The position numbers were made by a program, and so were the translations under genes. DNA of 18,266 nt, from the NCBI GenBank assembly GCA_020052975.1, contig JAGVOC010000309.1, forward strand, positions 1 through 18,266. The letters are read 5' to 3'. The notes below the pieces were generated by a model. The model was not told where the DNA came from. It worked only from the letters and a program-made list of their open reading frames with translations, and ran no database searches. Numbering within the stretch: position 1 is the stretch's first letter; every line of letters begins with the position of its first letter. This document shows positions 16,840 through 18,266 of the stretch, piece after piece. Source of the stretch: Desulfobacterales bacterium. Its GTDB lineage: Bacteria; Desulfobacterota; Desulfobacteria; Desulfobacterales; RPRI01.

Positions 16840-16854
16840 TTGGGATAACTGTTC

Positions 16855-17754
16855 TTATTGCTTCTTCCACCAGTCGTCCTTCATGGGGTAGACAATGAGT
16901 TTTAGATAGTCTTTGTAAGCCTGAGACATCGGAATCGGGGTCTGTCCTTTGGGTCCCATCCACTTATCATAAAGTTCATAGAATTTGCCATTCTTAATCG
17001 TCGAAAGGATGGTATTGTTGACGAAATCCCTGAAATCCGAATTGCCCTCTCGCATAAGATATCCATAAGGCTCATAGGCGATGGCGAAATCCGTTGTCCG
17101 CCAGGCACCCGGTTTGTCGTCTTTGGAAGCAAGACCCATCAGAAGACTTCGATCTGTGGCGTAGGCATCGATTTTGCCGGTTTTGAGAGCGAGGAATCCC
17201 TGCGCATGTCCCTCAACGGTAACGATCGCTTTTGGGCTGTACTCTCCGGCCTTGGCTTGATCCTCCATGGCTTTGAGGTTCGTAGTTCCCTGAGCGCCTC
17301 CCAGCCGTTTACCGGTCAGGTCTGCCTTGGTCTTGATGGGACTGTCCTTGGGTACCAGGAAGGCTGTCTCGGAGAAGAAAAAGGTCAGACTGAAGTCCAC
17401 CACATCCTCCCGTTCCTGTGTGTAGGTTGTGGACCCCATCTCCACGTCGGTGGTCCCATTCGTGATCATGGGAATGCGGGTCTTCGTGGTAATGGTAACT
17501 GGCTCAATCTCGATATTCTTGCCAAAATGCTTGGAGAGGTTTTCCGCAAGGATCTGAGCCATGTCCACTGAAAATCCCACCTGCCTCCCTACCTTCGGGT
17601 CGATGAAAGCGAAGGGGATGGAATCTTCCCGAAATCCTATCTTTATCTTTCCGGTCTTCTCGATCTGGTCCATGGTCTGATCGGCCAAGGACGGTCCGGC
17701 CATGAAAACAAACATCCAAACTACCGCCAAAGCTGTAAAAAAACATTTCTTCAT
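16855..17754 (-). CDS. gltI: Periplasmic amino acid-binding protein of an ABC transporter (GltI type)
   Basis: Family 3 solute-binding protein that captures the substrate in the periplasm for the permease-ATPase complex downstream. The preferred ATG at 17754 gives MKKCFFTALAVVWMFVFMAG followed by PSLA-DQ, a normal Sec signal peptide, and has AAGGAG 9 nt upstream. The frame is open to an ATG at 17796 (313 residues in all), which would add 14 charged residues before the signal peptide. The Cys at position 4 precedes the hydrophobic core and is not a lipobox. The mature part has KIKIGFREDSIPFAF, KTRIPMITNGTTDVEMGSTT and a C-terminal YDKWMGP, closely following the glutamate/aspartate-binding GltI layout. 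The ligand could be aspartate, glutamate or an acidic analogue such as cysteate. It is the first gene after a strong promoter. Confidence 0.93.
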   Translation of the reverse strand: MKKCFFTALAVVWMFVFMAGPSLADQTMDQIEKTGKIKIGFREDSIPFAFIDPKVGRQVGFSVDMAQILAENLSKHFGKNIEIEPVTITTKTRIPMITNGTTDVEMGSTTYTQEREDVVDFSLTFFFSETAFLVPKDSPIKTKADLTGKRLGGAQGTTNLKAMEDQAKAGEYSPKAIVTVEGHAQGFLALKTGKIDAYATDRSLLMGLASKDDKPGAWRTTDFAIAYEPYGYLMREGNSDFRDFVNNTILSTIKNGKFYELYDKWMGPKGQTPIPMSQAYKDYLKLIVYPMKDDWWKKQ

Positions 17755-17796
17755 GTCCTTAGTCTCCTTCATGTTGAAGTGTTTATGTTGATTCAT

Positions 17797-17831
17797 CTGA
17801 AATCAACCCCTGCAATTGGACCTGAAATCAA
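17797..17831. repeat. 10-bp direct repeat in the leader of the transporter operon
   Basis: CTGAAATCAA occurs at 17797-17806 and again at 17822-17831, 25 bp apart centre to centre, downstream of the promoter and abutting the upstream ATG of the binding-protein gene. It may be a paired regulator site or chance in AT-rich DNA. Confidence 0.3.
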
Positions 17832-17889
17832 AAGAGCGTTTTATTCAAGGTGATGACACGTGATAAGGTCTCCCTTATTTGTTGCCCGA

Positions 17890-17918
17890 AATATAGGAAG
17901 TTTGCTATTTTATGTCAA
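17890..17918 (-). promoter_or_regulatory. Near-consensus sigma-70 promoter for the transporter-racemase-lyase operon
   Basis: On the minus strand, a perfect TTGACA (17913-17918) and TATATT (17890-17895, 5 of 6 consensus bases) are spaced by exactly 17 bp. Transcription would begin near 17883. That leaves about 87 nt before the ATG at 17796, or about 129 nt before the preferred ATG at 17754. Such a strong site suits the high expression usual for periplasmic binding proteins. The rest of the 301-bp gap (17797-18097) shows no gene; a CACGTG palindrome in the leader near 17858-17863 is the only other motif noted. Confidence 0.75.
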
Positions 17919-18097
17919 GGCATTTATTTGATAGGGTAAAAGCCTCTTTGCCACAAACGAAAACAGGATCAGGTTTCAAATATTATAAATACATGTCCGG
18001 ATAAACTCGACAGTCACCTTGTTGGGAGATGGCCGAGGCATATGATTCCAGTGCGGTTGTCGAAGATGAAAAGAGGAATAGTGGCGTTTACCGGGTT

Positions 18098-18266
18098 CTA
18101 CTTCATTGTATACTTCCATATAAGCGAAATCATGAGAATGGAGAGGGAGAGGAGGAGAAAAATTTTTATGGTGTTTGCGCCTTTTTTAACCGCAAGATTG
18201 CTGCCCAGATAATTTCCCAGGATATTTGCGACGGCAAGCGGTATTCCGAGCATGAAGATGACTTTA
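18098..18266 (-). CDS. TauE/SafE (TSUP) family membrane permease, C-terminal 55 residues only
   Basis: The frame is open from the right window edge to a TAG at 18098-18100. The visible peptide contains IPLAVANILGNYLGSNLAVKK followed by KIFLLLSLSILMISLIWKY. This is the typical end of TSUP permeases: a Gly-rich loop with a G-N-Y-L-G-S pattern and basic residues, then a last membrane helix. Family members include putative exporters of sulfite and small sulfonates (TauE, SafE, CuyZ-like), but many have unknown substrates. It is on the same strand as the transporter-lyase operon but about 180 bp upstream of that operon's promoter, so it is probably a separate transcript. A sulfite-export role would fit a cysteate-degrading neighbour; this is inference. 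Confidence 0.75.
   Translation of the reverse strand, partial: KVIFMLGIPLAVANILGNYLGSNLAVKKGANTIKIFLLLSLSILMISLIWKYTMK

Noticed and set aside
16610..16898. Two overlapping plus-strand open frames in the permease/binding-protein spacer
   Set aside because: They have no convincing ribosome site or domain, and the bases are better explained by the nested hairpins.

Overview
All intact genes in this window lie on the minus strand, in two unrelated blocks separated by a decayed gene on the plus strand. No rRNA, tRNA, CRISPR array or transposase was seen. The gene content (a bacterial PUFA-synthase-type megasynthase, an oleABCD olefin pathway, and a cysteate/D-cysteine PLP lyase with an aspartate-type racemase and Glt-type transporter) suggests an anaerobic, possibly sulfur-respiring Desulfobacterota-like bacterium. 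That assignment is an inference; nothing here fixes taxonomy.

Block 1 (about 1-11790, read right to left) is one apparent operon: a 2305-residue iterative-polyketide/PUFA-synthase-like protein (KS, chain-length-factor-like KS, acyltransferase, and two pairs of FabA-type dehydratase hotdog domains), then oleA, oleB, oleC and a left-truncated oleD, with 19-115 nt gaps. OleABCD are known to join two acyl chains head to head: a beta-keto acid is formed (OleA), reduced (OleD), closed to a beta-lactone (OleC) and decarboxylated to an olefin (OleB). Placing oleA directly behind a PUFA-synthase-type subunit suggests a dedicated route in which a polyketide-type, possibly polyunsaturated, acyl chain is handed to OleA to make a long-chain hydrocarbon. 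The megasynthase has no visible ACP or ketoreductase, so at least one partner protein must be encoded beyond the left edge or elsewhere. A candidate promoter and a 51-bp inverted repeat sit upstream of the operon.

The junction (about 11814-12548) carries a plus-strand relic of an aspartate ammonia-lyase gene with an internal deletion, frame changes and a nonsense codon.

Block 2 (about 12593-17918, read right to left) starts from a near-consensus sigma-70 promoter. It encodes a GltI-type periplasmic binding protein, a long structured intergenic region, two GltJ/GltK-type permeases, a GltL/GlnQ-type ATPase, an aspartate/glutamate-racemase-family enzyme and a PLP enzyme of the D-cysteine desulfhydrase / L-cysteate sulfo-lyase family. 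About 300 bp upstream, entering from the right edge, is the C-terminus of a TauE/SafE (TSUP) permease, a family that includes sulfite/sulfonate exporters. Together these genes fit uptake of an acidic amino acid analogue such as cysteate, racemisation, and lyase cleavage to pyruvate, ammonium and sulfite; D-cysteine use is the main alternative. By eye this block is richer in G+C than block 1.
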